A stretch of DNA of 64,000 bases from the NCBI GenBank assembly GCA_026391675.1, contig JAPLDQ010000006.1, positions 1 through 64,000 on the forward strand, given 5' to 3'. Of this stretch, positions 9,101 to 17,453 are shown piece by piece. Below the pieces are notes generated by a model that saw only the letters and a list, made by a program, of their open reading frames with translations, ran no database searches and was not told the origin of the DNA. A program made the position numbers and the translations under genes. Position 1 is the first letter of the stretch, and each line of letters begins with the position of its first letter. Source of the DNA: Bacteroidota bacterium. GTDB lineage: Bacteria > Bacteroidota > Bacteroidia > Bacteroidales > JACABE01.

Positions 9101-9346
9101 TTATTTCTTCTTTTTACTATTATAAACTGCAATAAGCATCATGGTTGCAGAAATTATCAATGCCATCGAAAATAAACCATATCTGATATTTCTCATACCA
9201 TCTTCAGCAAAATTAGCATTGTCAATTGCATACATAAATCCAACAATTATAAAGAACAAAGATAAAGTTACTATTAAAATATCTCTGATAACCAATAATT
9301 TTTTTCTAAGTCTTAGTTTTTGTTCTTTTTTGTGTTCGGCTTCCAT
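9101..9346 (-). CDS. small membrane protein of unknown function
   Basis: The product has 81 residues with a basic, charged N-terminus (EHKKEQKLRLRKK). Two predicted membrane helices lie at about 17-40 and 54-74, and a lysine-rich end follows. The hydrophobic pattern and correct-strand position against the shared terminator support a real gene. A plus-strand reading of the same DNA lacks these features. I do not recognise a named family. Confidence 0.6.
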   Translation of the reverse strand: MEAEHKKEQKLRLRKKLLVIRDILIVTLSLFFIIVGFMYAIDNANFAEDGMRNIRYGLFSMALIISATMMLIAVYNSKKKK

Positions 9347-9441
9347 AGTAACAAAAATTTAAATTTATACTAAATTCTATTTAATAATTTCATACAAAAA
9401 TAGTATTTATTATGATAATCTAAAAAAATAAAAAGCAAACT

Positions 9442-9486
9442 TTCAAACAATTAATTGTTAATCTAAAATGTAATTGTATGTTTGAA
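9442..9486. promoter_or_regulatory. inverted repeat upstream of the Pit gene
   Basis: TTCAAACAATTA at 9442-9453 is mirrored by TAATTGTATGTTTGAA at 9471-9486, with a 4-base interruption. Inside it is the perfect 14-bp palindrome AACAATTAATTGTT at 9446-9459. It lies about 50-100 bp before the -7 element of the phosphate transporter gene and could be an operator. The regulator is unknown. Confidence 0.4.
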
Positions 9487-9537
9487 ACTTGTTTATAAAA
9501 TTTAAGAACAAATAGTTGTTATTTGATGTTAATTTAA

Positions 9538-9545
9538 TACTTTTG
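9538..9545 (+). promoter_or_regulatory. -7 element for the Pit phosphate transporter
   Basis: TACTTTTG is an exact TAnnTTTG match 20 bp before the start codon. A partial -33 (GTTG) lies about 18 bp upstream. Confidence 0.5.
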
Positions 9546-9565
9546 ACCTTTTAATACTTGAATAT

Positions 9566-10972
9566 ATGTTTGGATTAGATACGGGTTTAACCATATTATT
9601 GCTTGCATGCATCATTGCAGCTTTAGCTTTTGAATTTATCAATGGGTTTCATGATACTGCCAATGCGGTAGCCACTGTAATATATACAAATTCATTAAAG
9701 CCAAATGTTGCAGTTGTTTGGTCCGGTTTCTGGAATTTTATTGGAGTAAATGTAGGTGGTATTGCAGTAGCAATGGGAATTGTAAATTTGTTACCGCTGG
9801 AAATCCTCGTTGATCCTAATATATATCATACTGTTGCATTAATTCTTTCATTGGTATTAACCGCTATCATTTGGAATTTAGGGACCTGGTACTTTGGAAT
9901 ACCTTGTTCCAGTTCTCATACGCTCTTAGGTTCTATTTTTGGTGTTGGTATAGCATATATGTTGCTTCCGGGTAGTCAGGCAGTTGCATTAAACTGGAAA
10001 AAAGTTGAAGATGTGGGTTTATCATTGTTAGCATCTCCTATTTTTGGTTTCGGTGTAGCATTACTATTAATGTATATTCTCAGACTGGTTGTTAAAAATA
10101 AATTGATTTTTAACGAACCTCCTAAAGATAAAAAACCACCTGTATGGATGAGGGCAATATTAATATTAACTTGTACCAGTGTTAGTTTTTCTCATGGTTC
10201 AAATGATGGACAAAAAGGTGTGGGCTTGATAATGATTATATTAATAGGTATTGTCCCTGCTCATTTTGCTTTAGATCATACCAAATCACCTGAAAAATTA
10301 TTAAGTAATATTCAGAATATTGAAATTGTAATGAATCAGGCTGATACAACAAAATTTACTGCTGAAAATAAAAAAGAAATCAATAAATTAACTATCAGGA
10401 TTGATACATTGAAATCTCATCTGATAAATGTAACTACTTTTGATAAACTTGAAACCAAACAACATTTTAAAGTTCGTAAAGATATTCTTGAAATTGCTAA
10501 AAAAACTGAAACTTTTATTACAAAAACTGCTGTAACAGCCTATAACCATGATAAAGTAAAAGTCATTAAAGCTGATATCAAAAGTATGAAAGATTATACA
10601 GAATATTCTCCATGGTGGGTTATTTTAATGATATCAATGGCATTAGGTCTTGGTACTATGGTTGGCTGGAGAAGAATAGTAATTACCATAGGTGAAAAAA
10701 TCGGTAAATCTCATTTAACATATGCCCAAGGGGCATCAGCTGAATTGGTTGCAGCAAGTACAATCGGTGTTTCAACCTGGTTAGGTTTACCTGTAAGTAC
10801 AACCCATGTTTTATCTTCAGGTATTGCCGGAACTATGGTTGCAGGAAAAGGTAAAGATAACCTGCAAATGAAAACCGTAAAAAATATCGCAATTGCCTGG
10901 CTGGTTACACTTCCTGTTACTATTTTAATGTCAGGTTTATTATTTTTATTGCTCAGATTGATTTTAAGATAA
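9566..10972 (+). CDS. inorganic phosphate transporter, Pit family
   Basis: This inner-membrane transporter moves phosphate, usually as a metal-phosphate complex driven by protons. The protein has 468 residues. The two inverted PHO-4 signatures are visible: GFHDTANA at 27-34 and SHGSNDGQKG at 209-218. They mark the duplicated halves. A hydrophilic, Lys/Glu/Thr-rich insert of about 110 residues (237-345) separates the halves and is predicted to be alpha-helical. The C-terminal half carries GASAELVAASTIGVSTWLG and PVSTTHVLSSGI. The gene sits in the ion-transport block and ends about 40 bp before dedA, which has its own -7 element. Confidence 0.9.
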   Translation: MFGLDTGLTILLLACIIAALAFEFINGFHDTANAVATVIYTNSLKPNVAVVWSGFWNFIGVNVGGIAVAMGIVNLLPLEILVDPNIYHTVALILSLVLTAIIWNLGTWYFGIPCSSSHTLLGSIFGVGIAYMLLPGSQAVALNWKKVEDVGLSLLASPIFGFGVALLLMYILRLVVKNKLIFNEPPKDKKPPVWMRAILILTCTSVSFSHGSNDGQKGVGLIMIILIGIVPAHFALDHTKSPEKLLSNIQNIEIVMNQADTTKFTAENKKEINKLTIRIDTLKSHLINVTTFDKLETKQHFKVRKDILEIAKKTETFITKTAVTAYNHDKVKVIKADIKSMKDYTEYSPWWVILMISMALGLGTMVGWRRIVITIGEKIGKSHLTYAQGASAELVAASTIGVSTWLGLPVSTTHVLSSGIAGTMVAGKGKDNLQMKTVKNIAIAWLVTLPVTILMSGLLFLLLRLILR

Positions 10973-10981
10973 AAAATTGTG

Positions 10982-10989
10982 TACTTTTG
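10982..10989 (+). promoter_or_regulatory. -7 element for the dedA-kup pair
   Basis: TACTTTTG is an exact TAnnTTTG match 26 bp before the DedA start. A partial -33 (ATTG at 10957-10960) lies 21 bp upstream, inside the end of the Pit gene. Confidence 0.5.
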
Positions 10990-11015
10990 CCCGCTTGTTT
11001 TAATCAGCTAATTTT

Positions 11016-11663
11016 ATGATGGACTTTTTGCATCTTTTACTGGATTTTATCCTGCATATAGATAAATATCTGAATGAGTGGGTTTCAACCTATCAAACCT
11101 GGACTTATTTAATTCTATTTCTAATAATATTCTGCGAAACAGGATTGGTTGTTACACCTTTCCTACCGGGTGACTCATTATTATTTGCAGCAGGAACTAT
11201 TGCAGCTATGGACGGTCAACCGATTAGTATTGCCATATTAATTATCGTTGTGATAATTGCTGCATTCAGTGGGGATAATACCAATTTTTTTATAGGACGA
11301 TTAATTGGCAAAAAAGTTTACGAAAAAAATTACAAACTGATAAGAAGGGAATATTTAGATAAAACCCATGCATTTTATGAAAAACATGGAGGAAAAACAT
11401 TGGTAATTGCACGTTTTATGCCGATAATCAGAACTTTTGCACCTTTTGTAGCTGGTGTGGGCGAAATGAAATATTTACGTTTTATTTCTTTTAGCATTAT
11501 CGGTAACTTTTTATGGGTATTTTCGTTTACATTGGCAGGTTATTTCTTTGGCAACATTGAGTTTGTAAAGAAAAATTTTACCATTGTAATACTTTCAATT
11601 ATTATAATTTCGTTGTTACCTTCTGTAATTGCAGTACTTAAACATAAATTTCAAAAGAAGTAA
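11016..11663 (+). CDS. DedA-family membrane protein
   Basis: DedA proteins are inner-membrane proteins linked to proton-motive force, envelope stress and, for several members, flipping of lipid carriers such as undecaprenyl phosphate. The product has 215 residues. It has the typical re-entrant motif FCETGLVVTPFLPGDSLLFA near residue 43 and the second signature ARFMPIIRTFAPFVAGVGEM near residue 131, with the conserved arginines. Four to five helices are predicted. It ends 11 bp before kup, so the two are probably cotranscribed. The transported substrate cannot be deduced. Confidence 0.9.
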   Translation: MMDFLHLLLDFILHIDKYLNEWVSTYQTWTYLILFLIIFCETGLVVTPFLPGDSLLFAAGTIAAMDGQPISIAILIIVVIIAAFSGDNTNFFIGRLIGKKVYEKNYKLIRREYLDKTHAFYEKHGGKTLVIARFMPIIRTFAPFVAGVGEMKYLRFISFSIIGNFLWVFSFTLAGYFFGNIEFVKKNFTIVILSIIIISLLPSVIAVLKHKFQKK

Positions 11664-11674
11664 TTGTTTATAAA

Positions 11675-13627
11675 ATGAGAAAGTTTAAATCAGGACATCA
11701 TGGTCACATTAATAAACTTAGTGCTGCTGGATTATTAATCACGCTTGGGATTGTTTACGGTGACATAGGAACATCTCCTTTGTACGTTTTAAAAGCAATT
11801 ATAGCCGGTTCTCCTGTTATAGATAAAGCCAATGTATTTGGCGCATTATCCTGTGTTATTTGGACATTAACCCTTCAATCCACAATAAAATATATTATAA
11901 TTACCCTTAGAGCTGATAACAAAGGTGAAGGTGGCATTTTCTCTCTTTTTGCCCTAATCAGAAAAAGAGCAAAATGGGCATATATTTTTGCAATCATCGG
12001 TGGTTGTGCTTTATTGGCTGACGGCATTATTACACCTGCAATTACTGTAACATCCTCCATTGAAGGATTAAGAATGATAATTCCTAATGTTAATGTTATA
12101 CCTATTGTGGTTATCATTATAACTTTTTTGTTTGTAATTCAACAGTTTGGAACAAAATTTCTCGGGAATTCTTTTGGTCCTTTGATGTTTATATGGTTTT
12201 CGATGCTTGCTGTATTAGGACTTTCTCAAATTATAAATTATCCTGCAATTTTTAATGCCTTTAATCCTTTATATGCATATAAATTCTTAACAGAAAATCC
12301 AAACGGATTTATATTGCTGGGAGCTGTATTTCTTTGTACAACAGGTGCTGAAGCCTTATACTCTGATTTAGGCCATTGTGGTATTAAAAACATAAGAATG
12401 ACCTGGGTTTTTGTAAAAACTACTTTAATTTTAAACTATTTGGGACAAGGTGCATGGATATTAAGTCACCCTGAATCCATGGTTAGAGCGTCAAATCCTT
12501 TTTTTGCCATTATGCCTTCATGGTTTTTATTTATAGGAATTATTATATCAACAATTGCTGCTATTATTGCCAGTCAGGCATTAATTAGTGGTTCCTACAC
12601 TTTAATCAGCGAAGCCATTTCTTTGAATTTCTGGCCAAAGGTTAAGATAAATTATCCTACCAATATTAAAGGTCAGATGTATATTTCAAGTATTAATTGG
12701 GTTTTGTGGCTTGGATGTTTATTTGTCATTTTTTATTTCAGAGAATCTTCAAACATGGAAGCCGCTTATGGTCTCGCAATTACTATTACAATGCTGATGA
12801 CTTCCTTATTATTAAGTATATATTTACATTACCTCCACATTCCAAGATATATAATTACTTTATTTTTAATGGTTTATCTTTCAATTGAAGGAGCATTCTT
12901 AATCGCAAACCTTCATAAATTTATACATGGAGGTTGGGTTTCATTGTTGTTGGCAAGTGTGCTATTTATAGTAATGTATATCTGGTTTCATGGCAGAAAA
13001 ATTAAAAACAGCTTTATTGAATTTGTTCATATTCAGAAATATCTGGATATTTTGAAAAGCTTACATAATGATGAATCAATTCCAAAATATTCAACCAATC
13101 TTGTATATATCACAAGAGCGAATAGAAAAACGGAGATTGAATCAAAAATTATGTATTCAATTTTTAACAAACAACCCAAACGTGCAGATGTATATTGGCT
13201 GATTCATGTTGATATTGTGGATGAACCTTATGAAATGAGTTATTCAGTAAATCAGATTATTCCCAAAACCCTCTTTCGTATTGATCTGAAATTGGGATTT
13301 AAGGTTCAGCCAAGGGTAAACCTTTATTTCAGGCAAGTAATTGAAGAAATGGCTAAAAATAATGAAATAGATATTTCAAGCCATTATCATTCACTCCGCC
13401 AGTATAATATCCTGGCTGATTTTAAATTTGTTATCATTGACCGTATTCAGAATTACGATTTTGATTTTGCTCCGTCAAGACAATTCCTGATGAATTTATA
13501 TTCATATATTAAGAAATTCGGGATTACCGAAGTACGTGCATTAGGACTTGACACCAGTAATGTTGTTATTGAGCAGGTTCCGCTCATAATTGACACGAAA
13601 ATAAAATCAGAACTGGTAAGACATTAG
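11675..13627 (+). CDS. kup: low-affinity potassium transporter Kup
   Basis: Kup (HAK/KUP/KT family) is a proton-coupled potassium uptake system of the inner membrane. The product has 650 residues with about 12 helices in the first 440 and a cytosolic C-terminal domain to 650. The signature LGIVYGDIGTSPLYVLKAI is at the N-terminus. DNKGEGGIFSLFALI and TGAEALYSDLGHCG are also conserved family segments. It lies back to back with the Kdp sensor region, so two potassium uptake systems of different affinity are neighbours. The gene follows dedA closely, probably in one transcript. Confidence 0.95.
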   Translation: MRKFKSGHHGHINKLSAAGLLITLGIVYGDIGTSPLYVLKAIIAGSPVIDKANVFGALSCVIWTLTLQSTIKYIIITLRADNKGEGGIFSLFALIRKRAKWAYIFAIIGGCALLADGIITPAITVTSSIEGLRMIIPNVNVIPIVVIIITFLFVIQQFGTKFLGNSFGPLMFIWFSMLAVLGLSQIINYPAIFNAFNPLYAYKFLTENPNGFILLGAVFLCTTGAEALYSDLGHCGIKNIRMTWVFVKTTLILNYLGQGAWILSHPESMVRASNPFFAIMPSWFLFIGIIISTIAAIIASQALISGSYTLISEAISLNFWPKVKINYPTNIKGQMYISSINWVLWLGCLFVIFYFRESSNMEAAYGLAITITMLMTSLLLSIYLHYLHIPRYIITLFLMVYLSIEGAFLIANLHKFIHGGWVSLLLASVLFIVMYIWFHGRKIKNSFIEFVHIQKYLDILKSLHNDESIPKYSTNLVYITRANRKTEIESKIMYSIFNKQPKRADVYWLIHVDIVDEPYEMSYSVNQIIPKTLFRIDLKLGFKVQPRVNLYFRQVIEEMAKNNEIDISSHYHSLRQYNILADFKFVIIDRIQNYDFDFAPSRQFLMNLYSYIKKFGITEVRALGLDTSNVVIEQVPLIIDTKIKSELVRH

Positions 13628-13631
13628 GGAA

Positions 13632-13740
13632 GTTATGAGTTATGAGTTATGAGTTATGAATCAATACTATAGTTGTACTCAAATTTAACATTTAACAATT
13701 TACATCATAAATTTTACATTCAGCCTTCTACCTTCTACAT
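13632..13740. repeat. short-period intergenic repeats after kup
   Basis: Four copies of GTTATGA in tandem (13632-13659) are followed by AACATTTAACAATTT and CCTTCTACCTTCTACATTT. The region separates the convergent kup and PAS genes and has no coding potential. It belongs to the low-complexity intergenic arrays seen across the window. Confidence 0.5.
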
Positions 13741-13744
13741 TTTA

Positions 13745-14089
13745 TCAAACTGTTCTCACAAAATGCCTCATTTCCATTGGAACTACCAAAGAAAACTCCA
13801 CATAGCCCATGTATTCACCATTTTCAAACCAGGGTGTCTGATAAATCATTTTCTTAACACCATTTTTCTCAATGGTATAAGCATTGGTACTTTCGTCAAC
13901 TAACATTTTTGCTAAAATAGATTTAGCCGGCTCAGGATGACAATCCAATACATTACTTCCAATTAAACTGCCTTTACCCCCATATTTTTCGAAAGTAGCA
14001 TTCGATTTATTATTCATATACAGTATGCTGCCTTCTTTATCGCAAACTGTTATAGCAACATCCAGTTCATTCTGCCAGTTTAAATCCAT
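13745..14089 (-). CDS. single-PAS-domain protein
   Basis: The 114-residue product looks like one PAS domain with no output domain. Visible features are VAITVCDKEGSILYMNNKS near the start, a central LIGSNVLDCHPEPAKSIL helix, and a terminal strand with YMGYVEFSLVVPMEM. PAS domains bind small ligands, haem or flavin, or mediate protein contacts; none can be assigned here. A Cys-His pair (DCHPE) is a plausible metal or haem site, as an inference. It follows kdpD by 40 bp on the same strand, so it may act with the KdpD sensor. Confidence 0.7.
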   Translation of the reverse strand: MDLNWQNELDVAITVCDKEGSILYMNNKSNATFEKYGGKGSLIGSNVLDCHPEPAKSILAKMLVDESTNAYTIEKNGVKKMIYQTPWFENGEYMGYVEFSLVVPMEMRHFVRTV

Positions 14090-14129
14090 AATTTTTCTGT
14101 TTTTTTTCCAAAAGTATAAAAAATAAAAA

Positions 14130-16808
14130 CTAAATATTAAATTGATTGTATTTAACTATTTCAACAGGAATTTTAACAGTAAAAATTGCTCCGCCATTTC
14201 GCCGGTTTTCTACAGTTACTATACCTTTATGTGCTTCAACAAATCCTTTAACAATCGACAATCCTAATCCGGTACCACCTGTTTTTGCATCTTTTCCACG
14301 ATAAAATTTATTAAAAACCGATAATAGTTCAGATTCAGGAATACCATCTCCTCTGTCCATCACCTGAATGATTAAAAAACCATTGTCGTAAAAAAGTTTG
14401 AGCCTTATTCTGCTGCCTTCTGATGAATGTTGTGTGGCATTCAGGATAAGGTTATATAAAACCTGTTCTATCAGACCAAAATCGATATTAACTAAAGGCA
14501 TATCTAAAGGTATAACTACAGAAATTTTAAAAGGCAGCAACTCATGTTTAAGATTTTCTATCGCTTTATTTGCTAAATCATGAACATCATACCAGTCAAT
14601 GCGGGGAGTAATCATACCGGATTCGAGACGTGACATATTCAATAAGTTTTCAATCAGCCGGTTAAGACGAATAGATGCTGTATTAATTTCTGAATATAGT
14701 TTTATTTTTGTTTCTTCAGGATAGCATTGACTTAACAGCGTATCTGATGCTCCCATTATTGTTGAAACAGGAATGCGTAACTCATGAGAAATGGAATTGA
14801 AAAGTGTCTTGTAAAGTTTATCTGATTCGTTCAAAAAATAAGCTTTTCTGGCTGTATTTCTTAGAAATTCACGTTCATATTTGCCTGAAATCTGCGAAAG
14901 GCAAGTATCCCAAAATTCTGTTTCACCCTGAGTAAAATTTTTCAGGTGTTTTACAGCAATTACACCTATGTTTTCAGTATTTCCGGCTAATGGATAAAAA
15001 GTATAGTCTGTTGAAGGTAACGTATTTGTATACTTTCCGGCTTTGGATGTGTGCTTAAATACCCATGCAGCAATACTTTGTTCATTTTCTGACAATAAAA
15101 TATCTGATTCATTCTGAGTTTTATAATCAAGTTGATCCTTTTCCCTTTTAAGTAAAATTGAACATTCTAAATTGAAATATTTTGAAACATATTTAACTGC
15201 AATTTTTGAAACTTCATCAAGACTATTAGCCATAGTTAATTCCTTAGTTAGTTGGTATAATGCGTGGGTGCGTTCTTCACGGATTCTTATTTTTTTCTCC
15301 TGCCTCCTGACTCTTGATGTTAAGATACCATTTAATAGTGCAATAATAAAAAACATCAGAAGCATCAGCATATCAACAGGTTTTTCGACATGCAGTGTAA
15401 ACTGAGGCGGAATAAATAAATAATCCCAGATTAATGCAGAAAGGGTTGCCGCAAGTAAAATTGGTCCTGTGCCATAAAATAAGGCCAGAAATGAAATCAA
15501 AAACAAAAACACAAATGATATAACCTGATAACCAATTATATCCTTTATTAAAAAACTGATAAAAGTTGCAATAAAGACATATAATGTTATTATAAAATAT
15601 TGGGAAACATTGGAAGTAAATGATGGTATTGATACTTTATTTTTGAAACGGTCTTTTGCAAGACTGTCAGAACCAAGTATATATACATCAATATTTCCGC
15701 TGTAACGTATTAATCTGTTAACAAAATTTCCAAGCTGAAACATTGAAAAAAGATTCCTGATCCTTGGTTTTCCTACAAAAATATGTGTAACATTTTCTTT
15801 TTGAGCAAAATTGACAATAGCTTTAACTATATCATTACTGGTAATTATGCGTACCTTTATTCCCAGCTGTTTAGCCAGGCTTATATTTTTATTGAATTGT
15901 TCCTGTTCTTTTAACGTGAGGTTATGGGTAGTTTCAACATAAATTGCCTGAATTTTAGCATCCATTGAATACGAAAGATTTTTCGCCCATCGCAATAATT
16001 TGGCGGAATAAGGACTTGAGCCCATTGCAACTAAAAGATGCAATCCTGTTTTCCATGGTCCTTTAATTCGTTTTTGCTGCAAATAATCGTGCAGTTGTTT
16101 ATCAACACGGTCAGCCACCAAACGCAATGCCATTTCACGTAAAGCGGTAATGTTGCCTTTTCTGAAAAAGTTCTCAATGGCTTCTTTTGATCTTTCTGCA
16201 GTATAAACTTTACCTTCATTAAGCCTTTGAAGTAATTCTTCGGTTGGAAGATCTATTAATTCAACTTCATCAGCATTTTCAAAAATTTCATCAGGAACGG
16301 TTTCCCTGACATGAATTCCGGTAATTTGAGCCACTGTATCAGAACGACTTTCGAGGTGCTGAACATTTAAAGTTGTATAAACATTAATGCCCTGTTCAAG
16401 TATTTCCTGGATATCATGATAACGTTTGGCATGCCTGCTGTTTGGTGCATTTGTATGTGCCAGTTCATCTACCAGTACAATCCTGGGTTTGCGTGCAACA
16501 ATGGCATCTAAATCCATTTCTTCAACAACGGTAGATTTATATTCGTAGGTTTTTCTGGGGATTAGTTCAAATCCATCAACCAATTCTGCAGTTTCTTTAC
16601 GTTTATGGGTTTCAACATAACCAATAATAATATCAATGCCTTTTAACCTTTCTTCATGGGCAGCTTTCAGCATGGAATAAGTTTTCCCCACACCTGCACA
16701 CATACCGAAGAATATCTTCAGTTTTCCCTTTTTGTTTTTTTCTTCTTCATTCATCAATGAAGTTAGCAATTCATCGGGATTTGGTCTGTTATCATTGTAA
16801 TCAATCAT
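14130..16808 (-). CDS. kdpD: potassium-sensing histidine kinase KdpD
   Basis: KdpD controls kdp expression in response to low potassium or osmotic change. The 892-residue protein has the full architecture. The N-terminal KdpD domain (about 27-236) has the Walker-like FFGMCAGVGKTYSML and LVDELAHTNAPNSRHAKRY. A universal-stress-like domain covers about 255-375, four membrane helices about 395-495, and a GAF-like region about 525-655. HisKA contains SISHELRIPVSTIMG with His675, and the ATPase domain has GTGLGLSIVKGFVEAH. No kdpE response regulator is adjacent or elsewhere in the window, which is unusual. It lies 61 bp after kdpC and is probably in the kdp transcript. Confidence 0.95.
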   Translation of the reverse strand: MIDYNDNRPNPDELLTSLMNEEEKNKKGKLKIFFGMCAGVGKTYSMLKAAHEERLKGIDIIIGYVETHKRKETAELVDGFELIPRKTYEYKSTVVEEMDLDAIVARKPRIVLVDELAHTNAPNSRHAKRYHDIQEILEQGINVYTTLNVQHLESRSDTVAQITGIHVRETVPDEIFENADEVELIDLPTEELLQRLNEGKVYTAERSKEAIENFFRKGNITALREMALRLVADRVDKQLHDYLQQKRIKGPWKTGLHLLVAMGSSPYSAKLLRWAKNLSYSMDAKIQAIYVETTHNLTLKEQEQFNKNISLAKQLGIKVRIITSNDIVKAIVNFAQKENVTHIFVGKPRIRNLFSMFQLGNFVNRLIRYSGNIDVYILGSDSLAKDRFKNKVSIPSFTSNVSQYFIITLYVFIATFISFLIKDIIGYQVISFVFLFLISFLALFYGTGPILLAATLSALIWDYLFIPPQFTLHVEKPVDMLMLLMFFIIALLNGILTSRVRRQEKKIRIREERTHALYQLTKELTMANSLDEVSKIAVKYVSKYFNLECSILLKREKDQLDYKTQNESDILLSENEQSIAAWVFKHTSKAGKYTNTLPSTDYTFYPLAGNTENIGVIAVKHLKNFTQGETEFWDTCLSQISGKYEREFLRNTARKAYFLNESDKLYKTLFNSISHELRIPVSTIMGASDTLLSQCYPEETKIKLYSEINTASIRLNRLIENLLNMSRLESGMITPRIDWYDVHDLANKAIENLKHELLPFKISVVIPLDMPLVNIDFGLIEQVLYNLILNATQHSSEGSRIRLKLFYDNGFLIIQVMDRGDGIPESELLSVFNKFYRGKDAKTGGTGLGLSIVKGFVEAHKGIVTVENRRNGGAIFTVKIPVEIVKYNQFNI

Positions 16809-16869
16809 AATTTATAAATTTACCACATGATTAGATAAAATTAGTACAAATAATTTCAATATTTAATTG

Positions 16870-17442
16870 TTATTTTATTTCGTCAATCTTCAAATTTAAT
16901 AATAATACATTAAGCCTTTCTTCTCCAAAACAAAGGTATTGCGGCTTTTCTGTAAGTTGTTCAATACATTGTAATAGTTTTTGCTTTTGATTCTCATTAA
17001 AATTTCTGGCTTTTACAATTCTATTTACCTGTAATAAAACAGTTTTCTGTGAAATATGTGGGTCCAGTCCACTCCCTGATGCAAAAAGCATTTCAGACGG
17101 AATTACAGTTAAACTGTCAATCTGATTAATTTTGATGAATTGTTTTTTACGACTATCAAACAATTCCTTTAATTTCACAGAAGTCAACCCATAATTTGAT
17201 GCTCCTGAAGGTAATGGATTATATGAAATTACTGATGGACGTGCAGAAAAATAGATCAGACTATCAAACTCCTGTCCTATTAATTTACTTCCAATTATCT
17301 TATTGTTTTTAATAATCAAGCTTCCGTTTGCTTTTTCAGGAAAAATAAGCTGAGCAATCCCGGTAATACAAAGCGGATAAAGGATTCCTGTCAATATTGT
17401 AAAGAACAGAAAAGTTTTTAATGATATTATTAATGTTTTCAT
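16870..17442 (-). CDS. kdpC: potassium-transporting ATPase subunit KdpC
   Basis: KdpC is the single-span subunit that stabilises the KdpFABC complex and raises its ATP affinity. The protein has 190 residues, with one N-terminal helix (about 8-32, LKTFLFFTILTGILYPLCIT). Typical family segments are IGQEFDSLIYFSARPS, SGASNYGLTS and SGSGLDPHIS, followed by QVNRIVKARNF. It starts 11 bp after kdpB ends, as expected in a kdp operon. Confidence 0.96.
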   Translation of the reverse strand: MKTLIISLKTFLFFTILTGILYPLCITGIAQLIFPEKANGSLIIKNNKIIGSKLIGQEFDSLIYFSARPSVISYNPLPSGASNYGLTSVKLKELFDSRKKQFIKINQIDSLTVIPSEMLFASGSGLDPHISQKTVLLQVNRIVKARNFNENQKQKLLQCIEQLTEKPQYLCFGEERLNVLLLNLKIDEIK

Positions 17443-17453
17443 ATTACCAATTT

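Noticed and set aside
13673-13903. Plus-strand ORF of 76 codons
   Set aside because: It overlaps the repeat array and the PAS gene on the opposite strand, which has a recognisable domain.
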